Below, piece after piece: positions 32,756 through 45,241 of a DNA stretch of 64,000 nt. The notes beneath the pieces are model-generated. The model had not been told where the DNA came from and did no database searches. It was given only the letters and a program-made list of their open reading frames with translations. The translations under genes were made by a program, and so were the position numbers. The first letter of the stretch is position 1. Each line of letters begins with the position of its first letter. This stretch comes from Piper betle (lineage: Eukaryota; Streptophyta; Magnoliopsida; Piperales; Piperaceae): the NCBI GenBank assembly GCA_033002965.1, contig JAURVB010000783.1, positions 28,924 to 92,923 of the forward strand. Direction: 5' to 3'.

Positions 32756-35419
32756 ATGGATGCGGCGTGTGGTGAGCCGCAGCATAAAACGATGCCACAA
32801 CGCTTCCCTCTACAACTTACTCCGCTCTATCTACCACGACTCCCTCTTCGTCGCCGAGATCGCCCAGCTCTGGCCCGACCTCCCCCTCGTCGCCAACCTC
32901 CGATGCCGCCTCTGGTACTCCCCTGTCTTCCACTCCACCTCCTACTTCAAGTCCACCGACGGTCACTGCAAAAACTGGTCCTTCAACACCTCCCGCCTCG
33001 ACCTCCATCTCGCCCTTCTTGCTGGTATGTTCATCAGTTGACTTCTTCTTCTTCTCTTTCGTGTATGTTGTTGGATCTATATGTGGTCTGGGTACCTTGA
33101 TGGGAAGCACAGAGGGGGGCTGTATTGTTGTCTATTCCACTCGGAGGGGGAAGAGATTTCCTGATAGTATGTCGAAAACAATACCCATTTGGACATGTGT
33201 GCTCAACTGACCTATCAAAAAAGTATTTGCAGATAGTTGGAGAGGTATATTGTCGATTGGTTTCATGTATTGCTTTCATCAGGCGTTGTTAATGGATGTA
33301 ATTTTGGAATTTAGATGCTCAATTTCTTAGTAGGTCGTTCGAGAATTCCTGGTAGTTCTATATTTTTGTATGAATAAGATCGTTTAGTATTTTGTTAGGC
33401 TCAATCTGTGTCTGGATAAACCATTATATAGTTGATGGTGGGTTTACTTCAGGAAAATTGACGAAGGATATGAAGTAGAACTACTAGACGAAATTTAGGG
33501 GAGAAATCATAGATGCACATATTAGATGTTTAGCTTACATAAAAGCATTCTTCCTTATTTACGCATATTATTTGCTATTTATCAAGAACTTGTTCCATTG
33601 TAAATTCAGATTTCAAACAGTTCTCAAGAAGCTACACGAGCAGCTTATAGTACCTGACTGGGATTGCTCTTTGCATCTTCCTAATTGGGTCTCTGCATAG
33701 AAAAGTTGGCGATTGAGGAATGACTTGAAGAATGGACGAATCAGTTGGATGCTACTGGGATTGACATTAGTGAATTGGCCGTGTCTGTGAAGAAACCTTT
33801 CAGGCCTCCTTGGATATAACAGAAAACTGTTATCTTGTTAAATGAAGTGCCACATTCTGATTCATGGAGCTCCGCACCCATTATTCTTCTATCTGCTTCT
33901 TCTTTGGATACAACAGTCCAGCCACAAATTACTTCAGAATTCAGCTGGCATTATATACCTGGAGCAGGTAATGACAAAGAAGCTGGGCACGAGGTTTGAC
34001 ACCAGTTCTTTTTGGAAGAATGCAGTTGATTTAATAGATGGTGGTCCTGAAATTTGCAACCAAAGAGTAGCTGAAATAGTTGAAATATATAGGGTTTATT
34101 GTGCTCAGCGTGGACAGAGTGCTCCTCAAATTATATCAAAGTCATCAAAGGTCTTAGGAAACTGCCATAATATTACTGTTGATGGCATGGATTTCCATTC
34201 CTTGTGTTTGGATGGCTAGCATTTGACTGATCAAGAAAGCGCAGGATGTATTGTCGAACACAAATCACATTATTGGCTTGCTTCAACTAGTGTTGCAGTT
34301 GGCTCCACTCAAAATGGTTGGGTACTTGTCCCTAATCAAACGCTCAGTCCAATTAATATTATACTATATGTGAATTTTCACATAGCCATTGTGTCACTTT
34401 TTTTATGCAGTAGCAAATGTACCACCAGATGTTGATTGCATACTAAATTGTGACAGCAAGTTTATGTCTATTAAACCAGCTTATGCTTATTTGCATCTTT
34501 CTGTTCTGGTGAGAGCGCTTAAAATCTTTTGTATTTTGGTGTGTAGTAGTTGTAGTCTTGAACTTTGATAAACAATTTGTTTTGCTTGCAATGTTCTGCA
34601 CTAGATTTCGCTAGGAGGCATCTTCTCCAAGGGAAGAGGCTGTTAGTGTGCTGTTATACTGGTGAGCGAAGATAATGCTGATTGACATTTTTTGGGTGGG
34701 ATATGATTTTTAGGAATCATATTGGATTTGTTTTCAGGGGAGGATATTAGTGTTTGTGTGGCTCTTGCAATCCTGATGTCCTTATTTGATGATGAAGGTA
34801 TGTGTCCTATAAAGTGGATATTGGTAGGATCACTCCTATTAGATACCATAAATTGGCAATGTTTTGGTCTAACTAGAAAATTGAACTTGAAAAGATGAGA
34901 AGTTTATAAAGGATGGAAAGTGAGGAGAAACAGATTAACTTTATTAGTTATTTGATCTAAACTATATAACATAGACAAATACATGAGCTAACCACAAACT
35001 AAAAATATATGTTGAGATGTCAAACAAAATGCTACCATTTAGCTAGTGTGAGTGAGGTCATTTTACCTTATATTATTAAAATTAGCTGATATTATGTATG
35101 GGGCATTTGTAACCACAAATAGGTGATACAGAAAACAATCTCATCCAACCATCCTTGCCCTTACGCATTTTTATATATATTTTGAGAATATGATTCACTT
35201 ACCATATGAATCTATCAGCTAAATTTGTTCTGCACTTGGCATTCTCTTCCAGGATATTTTGTTGATGGGATATTCTTCAAGGGGAAGCATATTAACAAGA
35301 TGGATTTGCGACGAAGTCTAGTCTTTGTCTGCAAGTTTGCAATAAATGCTCGACCATCCAGAGGAAATTTAAGGCAGGTTTTTAATTTCCTAAGCAATGG
35401 TCAGATGCATCCAGAATGA
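32756..35419 (+). pseudogene. RIT1: RIT1-like tRNA A64-2'-O-ribosylphosphate transferase pseudogene
   Basis: Rit1 adds a ribosyl-phosphate to A64 of initiator tRNA-Met, marking it against elongation. Conserved blocks appear in order: ASLYNLLRSIYHDSLFVAEI and LWPDLPLVANLRCRLWYS (32760-33024), GGCIVVYSTRRGKRFPDSM with KTIPIWTCVLN (33113-33207), WDCSLHLPNWVS (33660-33700), EICNQRVAEIVE with CAQRGQSAPQI (34053-34140), DVDCILNCDSK (34444-34480), GKRLLVCCYT (34637-34660), GEDISVCVALAILMSLF (34739-34790) and NARPSRGNLRQVFNFLSN (35345-35400). Introns are retained (for example GCTG|GTATG at 33024), so it is a duplicated, not processed, pseudogene. In-frame stops occur at 33208-33210 (after VLN), near 33720 and near 33818, and a frame change lies near 33980. 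The start used (32756 or 32760) is uncertain. Confidence 0.85.
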
Positions 35420-37263
35420 AATGGCTAGAAAGTTAAAAGAAGTTTAAGCTATACGACGAAGCCAGTCCAAAATTCCATGAATATGACATGAGCAGAAAAT
35501 TGAACCACAATTAGGAAGCAGGCAGTATTTTAATTTATTCTTCACCAAATAGCACATTTTTGGGTATGAACTGGAATAAGAGGAATATTTACATGCATTT
35601 TCATAAACGGGATGTTCATTTTTTATGTATGATTATAGGCGCTGTAACAGTATGTCAGTTTATTTTCATGAACTTCAAGGTTGCAAGAGTATGTTGATAT
35701 TGGAAGATTTATGTTAAACTACTCGCAAGACGTTCTTGTGTAAAATAACTACAGATTTCCGATACGGTTTCCGTGTCTAGCTCAATCTTTTGTGGCTTGT
35801 TAAGCGCGGCATGTATGTCAACTTCTTGTTAATCATACATGTTTGGAGTTTTCTGAATTTCTTACTTTTATTTCTTATTAGCAGTGCTGCTACTGTTTGC
35901 ATTCAGTTTCTGCGCAACACTGGTTTACGACTGAATGCTATGCTTCACTTTTGACCCATTTTTACTCAAAATTAGATTGGCTTGATTACAAGCATTTTTG
36001 TGAAATGTGAACATATATATGTATATACCAGGCAAAGGGAGGCCCATGTCTCACGTGCATGTCTAATAAGCTGCATTCATGTACATAGGCCCCATCCAAT
36101 TGCAAACCTTCAGACCACATTAACGCAAACTCCCCGAATTGAGCAAACATTCCCTGAAGTATGAATGGAGGAGACAAGGTTTACCCCATCTTATTGATTT
36201 ATTCATGGGCAGGGGGTATGTTCAAATATAAAGAGCTTTCCAAATGTAAAAGGTGTTTCACATCATCATGCATCAAAAAAATTAGGGTGTGAAGGCCCAT
36301 ATGTAAATGACAAAGGCCACTTAACGACTAACATAATCAATCAACCATGTGACTTGTGACCAACTACTCGATTCCCGTATCTTTGTCTCTTTTACTTTTG
36401 AATTTCACCTTTTCTCTCTTTTTTTTCCTTTTCTTGGGGTTGAAAGTTGAAACTTCGAAAGGTTGAGAATTGAAGTGATTCCTAAGAGGTATGTGATACT
36501 TTAACATCTCACTTTTTTCTTCAAATCTTTTCATATAGAGAGGGTGTAGTCTTTGATTTGAGTTGAGATGGTAAAGATTGTTAGAAGTTAGGCCCGACTC
36601 GACTAGAACACAAACACACAAGAATCGATCAGCTTGAGCCATGCAAAATTCTAATCATATACATGAATACTAGAAAATATTTGTAGCATGCATGCTCACA
36701 ATTTACAACATTTTCAACCTAAATAATATGCAATGGTTACCTTTTACAAAGATCATAAATCCAATGTGAAGGATGTTTTTCCCCTAAAGGTGTTTTAAAT
36801 TTTTTTGTTAGTTCATATAGACAACCCTATGTAGGAACAATGGTAGGCGGCAATCAACCACCTCAGGAAATAAGAAGCCAACAAAAGAAATCATCTGAAA
36901 TCATAAACTTCAAAGAGCGACCAGAAATGAACGAGATTGCGGTTAACATGTAGAGGAGAACCATCAAACCCACAAAAAAGAGTCTCATCAAACTAGTGAA
37001 TCATATTTTTTCCCCCAAAACATGTCCCACCAAAATATAATACAACTTTCTCTGCAACTTCCAATCTCTTTTGTTCTTTGTTTTCATGCGCTCTACACTG
37101 CGACTGTCCTCTCTCCTCCTTAACCACTTTCCAGAGGTCAAAAGATGGCTTTGGAAGCTCCGCAATGGCAGCCTCCGAAAGGCCGAGAATAGAATAGCAG
37201 AGGCAGTAGCAGAGCCCGAGGCGGACATGACAAAGAGAGAGGGTCTGCTTCAAAACACGAGAG
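35420..37263. other. Intergenic between the RIT1-like pseudogene and the bHLH gene
   Basis: AT-rich, no gene seen. Its right part probably includes the 3' untranslated region of the bHLH gene on the minus strand. Confidence 0.45.
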
Positions 37264-38605
37264 TTAGAGGTTTGAGGAAGACGAGTTGCTGCTCCCCATG
37301 GCCATGGCCGGCGACCACATGTCTGCCCCATTGCTGCTCGCCACTTGCATGGTGGATTCCACCGGCACCAAGCACAGCCCCTTTCTTCTCAGATTGTACC
37401 TCTCCGCCCCCTCTTCTTCTTTCCATCCCTTATTTAATAAAACAAAACAATCTCAGAATAAATAATTAAAAAATCTAAAAAAGAAGAATCAAACAAAAAA
37501 TGGGCAAAAAAAGGAGCAGAAGCACAGGAAGTGACATTACAGGTGAAGAAGAAGCGGACGGCAGGCACTGCAAGTACGGCGAGCTCAGAACCTGACCATA
37601 ACATCAGAGTTGTCAACAAAAAAGAAGAAAAGATTAATCGAACAAAGGAGAATAAAGTTGGGAGATCAAAACATTAACTATTTCAATCAGGTTTTTCGAA
37701 TTTTTGGTGATATATCATATATCATGTATATACCTGAACTTGATCGTGAAGAAATCTGATGTACCCCATGGCTTCATGGAGAACAGAGGCAGTGTCAGTC
37801 TGCAAATTTTAGAGTCAAATAAGTCAAGGCGACGCAGAACCCAGTACAACCTCAGAACTCAGAAGAAACTCTGCTTGCCATTTATGATGGCAGACATCTT
37901 TGACAAATCCCTCTCAAAGAAAACTCTCATCTCTTCGCATTTTTTACACTGACCCCCGTTAGCTTACCTTACCAAAGGGAGAGACCAGCTGCTGCAATGC
38001 AGCGATCCTGTCTCCGAGCTTCTCCTTCCTCACCTGTCGAGGAATTTTTACAAACGGAAAGAAAAGCAACTACATGCTAAGGCCGAAGCAGAGCAGAGAT
38101 TGTAGGGGAAAAAAACATTAAGCACCTTTAATGGTGCTGCTGTCTTGGGTCTTTTACAAACTTTCTTGCTATTGTTAGAGCCTCTTTGTGGCTTCTGTTC
38201 TGCTTTTGATCCGTCCTCTCCGTTACCCTTCTTCTGAATCTGCAAAACCAACGCCTACGCTATCATCCGATCTTCCTCTGCGTGCATTATGAAAACCGAG
38301 AGAAATGGACCAACATGGATGCATGGTGCTTACCATCGATTCGGAGACGCTACTTCCGCTACAGTTGGAAGAGGTAGACGAAGAATCACTGCCTGTTATG
38401 ACCGACTTGGGTACAACACGGCTTGGCTGGCAGGAACCCATTTCTCCACCAGCGCCGGCGCCTTCGTAAGAAAGGTATCTCGCTGGCTTCTTTGAAGAGA
38501 AGGAAGTAGACGGGGGAGGAAGGCATCCTCCATTACCAAACCAGTATCTCCACACTCTAGCAGCTCCACAAAGCCCCTGCTGGCGTACTCCTCCCCGGTT
38601 TCCAT
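37264..38605 (-). CDS. bHLH transcription factor (bHLH68/110/112-like), six exons; one-base frame break in exon 1
   Basis: Exons on the minus strand: 38605-38334, 38239-38126, 38033-37968, 37799-37734, 37591-37541 and 37410-37264, all with GT..AG borders. Exons 2-6 join in frame as 38, 22, 22, 17 and 49 codons (last includes the stop). The bHLH region runs [65 protein letters not shown]. It ends with [21 protein letters not shown], a signature of this subgroup. The basic region lacks the usual His-Glu-Arg trio, so binding to a canonical E-box is doubtful. Exon 1 starts METG at 38605, then changes frame at a GGGG run (38593-38596). It is 272 bases, one short of 273. The other frame carries [17 protein letters not shown] and [20 protein letters not shown] nuclear regulator; targets unknown. 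Confidence 0.88.
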
Positions 38606-41600
38606 TACTAAAAAAAAAGAACAACCAAGCAATAGGTAGTGTCGTTCTCGATTGGTACGGAAAGAAGCGTCTTCTTCTTGTCTTTGTCCTGCTTGGGAGT
38701 TGAAACGTTGAATGGAAGAAGAAAGGAGAGAGGGAAGAGAACTCGAAGCACTGATAGAGAGGGGAGAGAGGACACGAGATAAGATTTTCTCTTTGTTTTC
38801 TTTTGGTTCGCTGCTTAACTTTTTTGAACGATGATCGGATTTTGTAGCAGCCAGTTGCCATGGTGTTGTTTTAAACTTTAAACGTTTAGGCTGGTTTAAG
38901 TAGAATTTGGCTTCTCATTGGACGATAGGGAAAGTCTGAAACGGGCTTGGAATAGTAAGTTAAATTACATTCTATGAATTAATTAACTTTTAATATATAA
39001 TATTAATGTAAAAATATTTTTTTCAAAAAAATTGAGAAAATATCTTTCATCACGTAACTACTTTACTTCTCAAGAGTCGTCACTCGGCTCCGAGGATACG
39101 AAAACTAAACATATTATTCATAATATAATGTAATATTTTTTATTTCAAAATATATTATTTATTACCTGATATATTATTAATGAGGTAGTATAATTTTGGT
39201 GTACGTTGGCATCAACGAAAACGTTAACATTTCGAAGGGTGAGAGGATATCACACGAGTACATGTAATTTAACATTGACAACACATTGAATCTAACATTG
39301 ACAACACACTTCGTGGATAAGTTTTATGAACACGGCTGAGGTGTAATGGAGACTGAGTTGTATGTGTGCATGATACGTGTAGGAGCGAAATAGCGATTTA
39401 GTCTAGATACGCTAATTGTGGTCATGCTTGGATGTTGTCGTCATATCAGTTCAATAGATGTGCCGCTGTCGATTCTGGGTGGTCGCCAACGACAAGGTCG
39501 AAAAGTTCCTGCAATGATATGTTTTGACGTGATCCAATTAAATTCCAGCCAGCCACGCTGCCCCGTCGCCGTGGTCTCCCCCATCGCAGCCGTCACAAGC
39601 CATCCACAACAAACTCATATAGAATTCAGAAGACGATCACCTGGCCATCCCTAGCCCACGAAAGACAACACCTTGAGCGGGGTGCCAGACGAAAGAAGAT
39701 GAGTGCTGCTGGTGACAGCAGCGGTGGCGACCGATGCCGTCTAGAAATTGCGGCACGAGGTTGGGGCGGGACCAGATCATCTTCAACCCAAAAACTAAGG
39801 TATACAAGGTTTTTTAGTTTAAACTATACATTACAAATACCATGTTATTGATAGTATGCTCGTATATGAAGAAATTGAATTAGATGAACATACGTAGGGG
39901 CCTATGGAACAGAGACACATACAAAATTCAAGCCATTAGTTTTTTTCCAATTAACATTTCACCTTTTAATTTGTAATATGTTTTACATTTGTTCTTATTT
40001 ATATATACTTAAATTAATAAATTTTGCATTTTTATTATTTGAACAATATGTGCTGATTTTGCGATTATAATAACATAGTTTGATATGCCATAAATCACAT
40101 GATAATAACCATGTATTGTACTCTTTTTTATTAGCCACATATTTTTTATTATTTTCTTTGCTCATATATCATTAGTAAAGAAAGTCAAAATATGACCTAG
40201 TTGAGCATTTGGTTGGTTCGGATTCCGCTGAATCAATATTTTGATACCAAGGTTGCTGAAATTTTATACCGAATTGGACCTAAATTTCTCCCAAAACTGG
40301 TTTTAGTTAAAGTAGATTTGGTTTATTCAAAGCAAACAAATAATTTTTTTTATAATAAACAAAGCTATAGCATGAAACAACCATCATAATCACATTCTAA
40401 AAGATTTTATACATAGATGTTATATTAAACATCTCAACTAAATTAATAATAACCTACCTAAAACATAAATATTAATTTTTATATTTGCTTTGGTTTTTAA
40501 ACCCTTCAAAAATTTACCGCGTGTCTAAAGTCTATACTGAACCCAAACTGAGGTTTAAAAGTAACTCGAAAATATAGTTTGGACTGAACCGTGAAAATGT
40601 CGGTTTGGACCGAACCGTGAAAATGTCGGTTTGGACCAAAATGTGCTCAATCCTAAGTGGCCATAAGTAAAATGTTGGGAAAAGATTACTTACAAATATA
40701 TTGCCGGATCAATCAACTAGCTAAAGCCCTGATGCGAAACGACAGAAGATACTAAAGGAACTATAACAAAGCTAGGCAGACTTGTTCTGATTGATTTAAG
40801 AAAATTGCTTTGCTTTGACAATTAAAAAATTAAAAGAAAATTGCTTTTCACGAATAAATAAAAAAAGACTAAGCTATCATGCAGTTCTAGATGGTGGGAC
40901 CTAAGGTCATGCACGCATGCTTCACATATTCCATAATCAAACTTCGAAATTACCAGGAAACTCCTAATTGGTTGAATATTTGGATCATTCATGATTATAG
41001 CTTAGAAAGAAAAGAGCCCATTTCATTTTCTGCATATCGAAATGTCAACCGTATCGTGGAATGTGGGTATCAAAATAATGAAAAACTACGCCTACAGACT
41101 CAACATCAATCCAATTTGGTGATCAATGAAACAATTTTCACTTTAGTACATTTGAATTTTGATCAGTGAAAAATATTCCAATCTTTTTGGCTTGCACCTT
41201 ATTTCATTTTCGTACTACCTGAGCCGACAGTAAGACCCAATACATGACTAGTTTTTACGTCAATTTAACTCTTAGATATAAAACATCTTTGATGAAGCTT
41301 AGATATATATACATTATCAGAGAATACTATTGTCCAAAATCAATCTAGTCACCTGGATAAGTTCTAGCCTAAAAAAAAATCCAAACTATATTAAAACTGT
41401 TGGATAAAATATGTACGAAAAGTTAGGACCACTCGTGATTTCTTGCTCGCTGGAATAGAGGTCTCTCAAACTCTATAAACCCCCTAAACCCATTAAAGGT
41501 TGAGGGGAAGTACACTAACAATTTAACCTGTTAAGCAATCTGTTAACCCAAATTGAGTCCCACCGGTGTTTATCGCTAAAAAAAAATTAAAAAATGGTTA

Positions 41601-41737
41601 ACTGGAGAAAATAAAAGAGAAAATTGTTGTGGATAATTAATTTGGCAGTTATTTTTCGACCAACGCTGATAGCTCGGACCTGGTGTCTAAAGTGAAGACA
41701 ATTGAGAAATCTTCGTATCCTGGTGGAGTCCTGTGCA
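38606..41737. other. Intergenic upstream of bHLH and downstream of the P450
   Basis: The first few hundred bases are probably the bHLH promoter and leader. Elsewhere AT-rich with no gene. A 24-bp repeat (ACATTGACAACACA) is duplicated at about 39268-39310. Confidence 0.4.
40586..40637. repeat. 26-bp tandem pair
   Basis: Two adjacent identical 26-bp units starting GAACCGTGAAAATGTCGGTT, at 40586-40611 and 40612-40637, within a GGTTTGGACC-rich relic of a repeat. Confidence 0.85.
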
Positions 41738-41915
41738 GACATTTAATGCCCAAGCAAGAAAATAATAAACATTATTGAAATTTTCATATCATCGTCCTTT
41801 TATATATATATATATATATAACCCGACTCAAAAAGGCGCAACTCGTTTGGGCGGACATTTAACGCCCGAACAAGAAAATAATAAATATTAGTGAAATTTT
41901 CGTATCATCGTCATG
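41738..41915. repeat. Tandem duplication just 3' of the P450 gene
   Basis: A 62-bp segment starting GACATTTAATGCCC and ending TATCATCGTC recurs 116 bp later (41854) with about eight substitutions. Between the units lie a (TA)n run and an ACCCGACTC motif. It may fall in the P450 3' untranslated region or terminator, since the stop codon is at 41962-41964. Confidence 0.8.
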
Positions 41916-41961
41916 ATAGACCTTTTTATTTCTATTCGGCATATGTATATATATATATGGC

Positions 41962-43573
41962 TCACAACTGAGACAGAAGTGGGACCATCTCCTCTCTAGG
42001 CTTATACCTGGCTTCCAAAGGGTGGGCCATAGGCATGGTCAGGCCCGGGCCCTCCCTCAAGTCCGCCAAATCCTCCCCAACACGGGCCCACTCAAACCCT
42101 TGTATGAGAACGGCAAGGGCTAACCCGACCACCCGCATCGCCAACCCGGACCCTGGGCACACCCGCCTACCCGACCCGAACGGCAGAAACCGGAACCGCT
42201 CCTTCTCCCCCTCCACCCCGCCGCCGTGGAACCTCGCCGGCCGGAACTCCTCCGGCGCCGGCCACGCCTCCGGATCACGGTGGACGGCCCAGACGTTGAC
42301 CAGCAGCATCGTCCCCTCCGGCACGGCCCGGCCGCCGACTGCGGTCTCCGAGGAGGACTCGTGGGGGAGCAGCAACGGCCCCGTGGGGCACAGCCGGAGG
42401 GTCTCGTGGATGACGCTGTTGAGGTAGGGGAGCTCCGGCAGGTCGGCTTCCTCCACCAGCCGGGAATGGCCGACCTTGTCGTCGATCTCCGCCTGTGCCG
42501 CGCGCAGGGCGTCTGGATGGTTGAGCAGCAGCGCCATCGCCCATTCCATTGTTAGAGCCGATGTGTCTGTGCCGGCGTTAAGCAGCGCCTACATCCAAAG
42601 AATCAGAGGTTTCAGATAATACACACTCACACATACAGAAAAAAAAAGGTTTCCATCTTTGTGATCCATGATTTGCGGAAAACCTTTATCAATCCTCTAA
42701 TGAGTCGGTCGGTGTAGTAGTCGGGATCTCTCTTTGCTGTTGAAGTAGAAAATCGATCAGAACTTTCTTGCCGTCCCCTTCATTTTTGCGCCTTTCTTCG
42801 ATCAAAGTCTGTAAAAGGGCATCCTTTTCCGATTCCAGCCGAATCATCTTCTTCTCGACGCCGGTGACGTCGATCCATCGCAGGAGAGGGAGGTAGTCGG
42901 GCAAGTTCGACGTGCCCATCAAGAGAAAGGTCTCTTCGATGGTGTCTCGGAAGCGCTGCGCCTCGTCCGACGCCTCCGCCCTCTCGCCGTAGTAACTCTT
43001 ATCGGCGATCATCCGCATCATCAGGTTGAAGGTGAGCTCCAGCAGCCTTGGCCTGAGCTTCGCCTTGGCGAAGGAGCCGCCGCCGCGACAGTGGGCGAAG
43101 AGGTCTTTGGCGAGGAAGGCGACCTCTTCGGCGCGGATGGGGGCGAAGAGGAGGGCGCGGGCGTGGGAGAAGACCTCGACGGCGGCAATGCGTCGGAGCT
43201 CTCGCCAGAGGGGGCCGTAGGGGGCCCAGCCGATGGTGGTATAGCCGGAGCCGAGGTGCTTGCCGGCGAGGAGGCCACGGGGGCGGTTCGCGAAGGCGAG
43301 GTCGTGGGTGGACAGGCAGTCCTCGACGGCAGCCGGGGAGGAGACGACGAGGACGGGGCGGGCACCGAAGCGGAGGTGGAGGACGGGGCCCCACTGGCGG
43401 GAGAGGCCAGCGAGGGCCCGGTGGAGGGGCTTCTTGAGGAGGTGGAGGTGGCCGATGATCGGGAGGCCCGATGGGCCCGTCGGAGGCTTCGCCGGCCGTA
43501 CAAGAAGGCAGCGGACCGCGAAGAAGAAGAGGAGAGGGAGGAGTAGCAGGAGGTAGAAGACGGCGTCTGCCAT
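41962..43573 (-). CDS. Cytochrome P450, CYP81-like, two exons; one-base frame break near the end of exon 1
   Basis: Exon 1 is 43573-42684 and exon 2 is 42588-41962, about 505 residues. It begins MADAVFYLLLLLPLLFFFAV, an ER anchor, then the hinge PPTGPSGLPIIGHLHLL. Exon 2 opens with ALLNAGTDTSALTMEW (I-helix AGTDTS), then ETLRLCP (ExxR), FRPARF and the heme-binding loop FLPFGSGRRVCPG with its cysteine. The C-terminus GLAMRVVGLALAVLIQGFEW..EGPGLTMP fits CYP81. The first-exon frame reaches a stop before the donor. The correct lead-in (DPDYYTDRLIRGLIK|GT) is in the next frame, and the switch falls near the AAA run at 42733-42735. Exon 1 is 890 bases, one short of 891. CYP81 enzymes hydroxylate or otherwise oxidise aromatic specialised metabolites; the substrate here is unknown. 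Confidence 0.9.
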
Positions 43574-45236
43574 GGCCACACCTTTGAGCAACGAGCAATG
43601 CTAACATTCAGATCAGTCGGTGAAATGTGGATCTACGTTAATGATGTGTTAAAAAGAGATTAATTTTTTTAAGTATAAAATATATTCAAGTAATTTTTAT
43701 ACTATTCATATTTAAGCCTAAAAAATATTATAAGTCCCTTAATTAAACTACTCATCTCACCCCCATATAAAATCTATATAAATTTGATTTACAAATATGG
43801 GTTTAAAATGTAACAAATATTTACACCAAAATTTAAATTTATTAATAAATATGTATCTTTACAATAAATTAATAATAAAATATTTTTCATTTTATCATTT
43901 TATTTTAATAATATAAATTAATTATTCATACTATAAATTAATTATTCATACTTATTCAAAACTATTTTATTCACTCTAAAATCTTCTATAAATCTCCGAA
44001 AAAGAAATTTCCTTAAACGCTGACGACAACTAACCGATTGCACAGTATTAAAAAATATTCAAAGTTAAAAATCATTCAAATAAAAAAACAAATTAATAAA
44101 AATTGAGCCAAATCAGACACGCTTCTCAATTTTCATTATACTCATTTTGAACTTTTTAAATTTATATTATAAACATTCATATTTTTGAAACTCATACAAT
44201 TACAATAATAGATTGAAGAAACATGAGTTTTGTTTAATTGTATTATTAAAATAGAGAGCAAAATAATAAATTGATGTATCCATCATTCCTGTCTGTACTG
44301 CACTCCCATTCTTTCTCAACGAGGTGCCAAGAAAAAGAACCACCATTGCCAACAGAGCTCACCAAATCTTATTTTTATTTTTATTTTTATTTTTTAAAAA
44401 GTGACAAACAAACAAACTGAGCTCACCCAATACAACCTTGCAAACCTAGGAATTGGTGCAAACAACGTAGAGTGAATTTCTGCTTGCGAATTTTTGCTTG
44501 CGATAATAAATATTTAAATTTATATCAACTTTGTTTCAAACGCTTTCAGCATGAAATAAAATTTGCAAATTTCTCCAGCGGCTTGTTCTAGATAATGTTG
44601 ACATTAACGGGCACCTTGGCTCCAAAAAATTCAGGTTAAAGCTCAAACTACACAGATTGGCAGCTAAAGAGCATCTTTCTTTTTGTTTCCAGGCTAAGAA
44701 CATGTTTCTTTGATGATACACATCAATTGCTTTGCTCTTCCTCGCTTCCCTTGACACAGTCATCATATGATGCAAGGAAAAACGTCGGTTGATTTTTCTG
44801 CAGGTACCTATGAAAAAAATGTTTTAATTAAACAAGAAAGCATCTTAAGTCTCAAGCAAAAATGGCATTATAACAATGCCACGTGGCTGTTACGTTGACC
44901 ACTTCCACCAAATGAATGAATAAATTAGAAAGGTGCAAAAATGATAAAGGAACTGTTAAAAGCTGAAGCCAAATAGACAGTTTTTGGTGAAAAGCAGAAT
45001 GACCAGAGGACTTCAAAAAGAAAGAAAGAAAGAAAGAAAGACGCGAAACCAAAGTACAGGTAAAGCAAGTCAGCAAACCACAACATCTTCTCTAAAATGA
45101 ACACCAAATATACAACACGTTATCATAATATGCTAGAATTCACTGAACAAACTGTTACCTGAGAAAATCAAGTAATCTTTGCTGAGTCGTGTCAAAGCCT
45201 CCTCCTCCATGTTAACATACACCAACAACTCAGGCA
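43574..45236. other. Intergenic upstream of the P450
   Basis: AT-rich with no gene. A (GAAA)n run is at about 45017-45040. A CATATAAAATCTATATAAA stretch at 43764-43785 could be a TATA-type promoter element for the P450, but its distance (about 190 bp from the start codon) makes that weak. Confidence 0.4.
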
Positions 45237-45241
45237 ATTTA

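Noticed and set aside
42035..43607. Several 98-202-residue open frames on both strands
   Set aside because: Shadows of the GC-rich P450 exons.
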